DNA of 64,000 nt. Origin: Haloferax namakaokahaiae. GTDB lineage: Archaea; Halobacteriota; Halobacteria; Halobacteriales; Haloferacaceae. The stretch is taken from contig NZ_JBHTAA010000005.1 of the NCBI RefSeq assembly GCF_042663225.1, positions 1,178,001-1,242,000 on the forward strand. The letters run 5' to 3'. Under the pieces are notes generated by a model that saw only the letters and a program-made list of their open reading frames with translations, did no database searches and was not told the DNA's origin. Position numbers and translations under genes: made by a program. This document shows, piece by piece, positions 62,613-64,000 of this stretch; position 1 is the first letter of the stretch, and each line of letters begins with the position of its first letter.

Positions 62613-63272
62613 CTACCGAGTCGCGCAGAATTCGACGAAGTTGCGCAGAATCGTCAGTCCGGTCTCGCCGGACTTCTCGGGGTGGAACTGCGTGCCGAAA
62701 ATCGTCCCGTCCTCGTTGGCGACGACGGCGGGGAACTCGACGCCGTAGTCGGAGGTTGCGACGATGGCGTCTTCGTCGTCGGGCTTCGCATAGTAGGAGT
62801 GGACGAAGTAGGCGAATTCCCCATCGACACCCTCGACGATTGGGTGGTCGCGCCTCACCGAGAGTTCGTTCCAGCCCATGTGCGGCACCTTCTGGCCCTC
62901 GGCGAATCTGACGTTGTCGCCGGGGATGAAATCCAGTCCTTCGACTTCACCCTCGCCGGCGTGGTCGGCCTCCTCGGAGGAGGTAAGGAGCATCTGCATC
63001 CCGAGACAGATGCCGAAAATTGGCGTGCCGTCCGCGGCGGCATCTGCGAGGGCATCACGGAACGGACCGGCGTTCTCCATACCTTCGGAGAAGGCACCGA
63101 CGCCGGGAAGGACGATGCCGTCCGCGTCGGCGAAGTCGGCCGTGTCGTCCGAAATCGTCACGTTCGCGCCGGCGCGTTCGAGGCCGCGCATCGCGCTCCG
63201 GAGGTTTCCAAGCCCGTAATCGACGATGACCACGTCGGCGAGGGTCTCCTCGGGTGGCTTCGATGTACTCAT
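62613..63272 (-). CDS. hisH: imidazole glycerol phosphate synthase, glutaminase subunit
   Basis: The 219-residue glutaminase has 'VVIVDYGLGNLRS', nucleophile Cys in 'GICLGMQML' and a catalytic His-x-Glu in 'GTQFHPEKSG'. It feeds ammonia to HisF in histidine synthesis. No hisF is near, as usual in haloarchaea where the his genes are scattered. ATG 63272 removes a non-conserved stretch further upstream. Confidence 0.93.
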   Translation of the reverse strand: MSTSKPPEETLADVVIVDYGLGNLRSAMRGLERAGANVTISDDTADFADADGIVLPGVGAFSEGMENAGPFRDALADAAADGTPIFGICLGMQMLLTSSEEADHAGEGEVEGLDFIPGDNVRFAEGQKVPHMGWNELSVRRDHPIVEGVDGEFAYFVHSYYAKPDDEDAIVATSDYGVEFPAVVANEDGTIFGTQFHPEKSGETGLTILRNFVEFCATR

Positions 63273-63499
63273 ACCACATCCTTCGTGGGGAGCACAAAGT
63301 GAGTTTCCGTCTCGGCGATAGCCCCCATCCTTCAGACCCAGTGGGGTCTGTTCAAGTACACGAACACGATGGCGACCATCCTCGTCATCTTCCTGCTCGT
63401 CGTCGAGCACGCGGTCGTCAGCCAGCGCGCCCGATGTGGGAGTAACCCGACAGTCTCGCGCGGCAACGCTTTTTCTCGGCCGGGTGCGATACGACTCAC

Positions 63500-64000
63500 A
63501 TGCAGTGGTCACCACGAACGTCGTCGCCGATTGCACTCTTCGCGTTGGTGGCCGCGAACCTCGTTCCCCTCGCTGGCGTCCTCTGGTTCGGCTGGAGTCT
63601 CAAAGCCCTGCTCGTCGTCTATTGGCTCGAAAGCGGCGTGATTGGCCTGCTCAACGTTCCGAAGATTCTGCTCGCCAGCGGCACCGAGAGCGGGACGTTC
63701 GGGTCGAACGTCTCGCTGACCATCAACGGCCAACAGGTCGATGTTTCGCCGCCGGAGAACCCGCGAGAGGGAGTACAGTTCTACCTCTCGAACGTCCCAA
63801 TCGCTGGCTTCTTCGCCATGCACTACGGCATCTTCTGGGTCGTCCACGGCGTCTTCGTCTGGTCGTTCGACCAGTTCGCCGGTGGGTCGACCGGCGGCGT
63901 CCCGCTCGTCTCTGTCCTCCTCGCCGCGGGCATCACACTCGTCACGCACGGGGGGTCGCTCCTCACGAACTTCGTCGGCCGCGAGGAGTATCGCCACATC
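63500..64000 (+). CDS. multi-pass membrane protein, cut by window edge (DUF6498-like)
   Basis: From ATG 63500 the frame stays open to the end of the window (167 codons seen). It has hydrophobic helices near 9-27, 30-50, 92-115 and 130-150, with 'WFGWSLKALLVVYWLESGVIGLLNVPKI', the haloarchaeal DUF6498 signature as I recall it. Function unknown; the C-terminus lies outside. Confidence 0.7.
   Translation, partial: MQWSPRTSSPIALFALVAANLVPLAGVLWFGWSLKALLVVYWLESGVIGLLNVPKILLASGTESGTFGSNVSLTINGQQVDVSPPENPREGVQFYLSNVPIAGFFAMHYGIFWVVHGVFVWSFDQFAGGSTGGVPLVSVLLAAGITLVTHGGSLLTNFVGREEYRHI

Overview
The window is chromosomal DNA of a haloarchaeon, most likely a Haloferax relative (order Haloferacales). 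Proteins are strongly acidic, GC is high, and most start codons sit about 25-30 nt after a TATA box with little or no leader. Secreted proteins carry Tat signals with a lipobox or a PGF-CTERM anchor. Gene content and order (rpa2, histone, histone deacetylase, cca, azf, nucS, gapA-pgk-gapB, an 'HVO_0476-type' zinc finger, citZ, cct2) match what I recall of one part of the Haloferax volcanii chromosome.

Layout. 0-8 kb: a PGF-CTERM surface protein, a methyltransferase, a NikR-type regulator, and a three-gene metal/redox operon (multicopper oxidase, ZIP permease, halocyanin) with a perfect palindrome in its promoter. 8-9.3 kb: a scarred tRNA block with tRNA-Ile2(CAU) and two intron-containing tRNA-Asn(GUU) genes around a PD-(D/E)XK protein. 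9.4-14.4 kb: CCA-adding enzyme, a histone deacetylase overlapping a histone gene, and an RPA single-strand DNA-binding protein with a possible overlapping upstream ORF. 14.6-24.7 kb: tRNA-Arg, NAD-dependent glucose-6-phosphate dehydrogenase, pterin and Nudix enzymes, an ABC exporter, and tRNA-Val followed by an AT-rich insert. 24.7-28.5 kb: two identical tRNA-Phe genes, each followed by arrays of partial tRNA 3' ends, enclosing a secreted Asp/Asn-rich protein, a cold-shock protein and a DUF2270 membrane protein. 28.5-52 kb: mostly housekeeping (MFS carrier, NucS, ribosomal protein uL16, gapA, pgk, gapB, Pcm, a threonine synthase-like enzyme, citrate synthase, threonine ammonia-lyase with RidA). 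52-64 kb: tRNA-Ser with its own hairpin array, thermosome, LeuRS, two small heat-shock proteins, prephenate dehydratase, HisH, and a membrane protein cut by the window edge.

The signal that ordinary annotation does not explain is a recurring structure just 3' of tRNA genes. After tRNA-Ile2, -Arg, -Val, both -Phe and -Ser there are nested perfect hairpins, and at all but the second -Phe a further hairpin whose two arms are the T-arm of that same tRNA, once inverted and once direct. The direct arm often runs on into the acceptor strand, so it is a second copy of the tRNA 3' end. Most of these arrays border accessory or decayed genes. This fits repeated integration and excision at tRNA ends, or a miniature tRNA-tail element that takes on the sequence of its host tRNA. 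Five of the six arrays carry the complete form.
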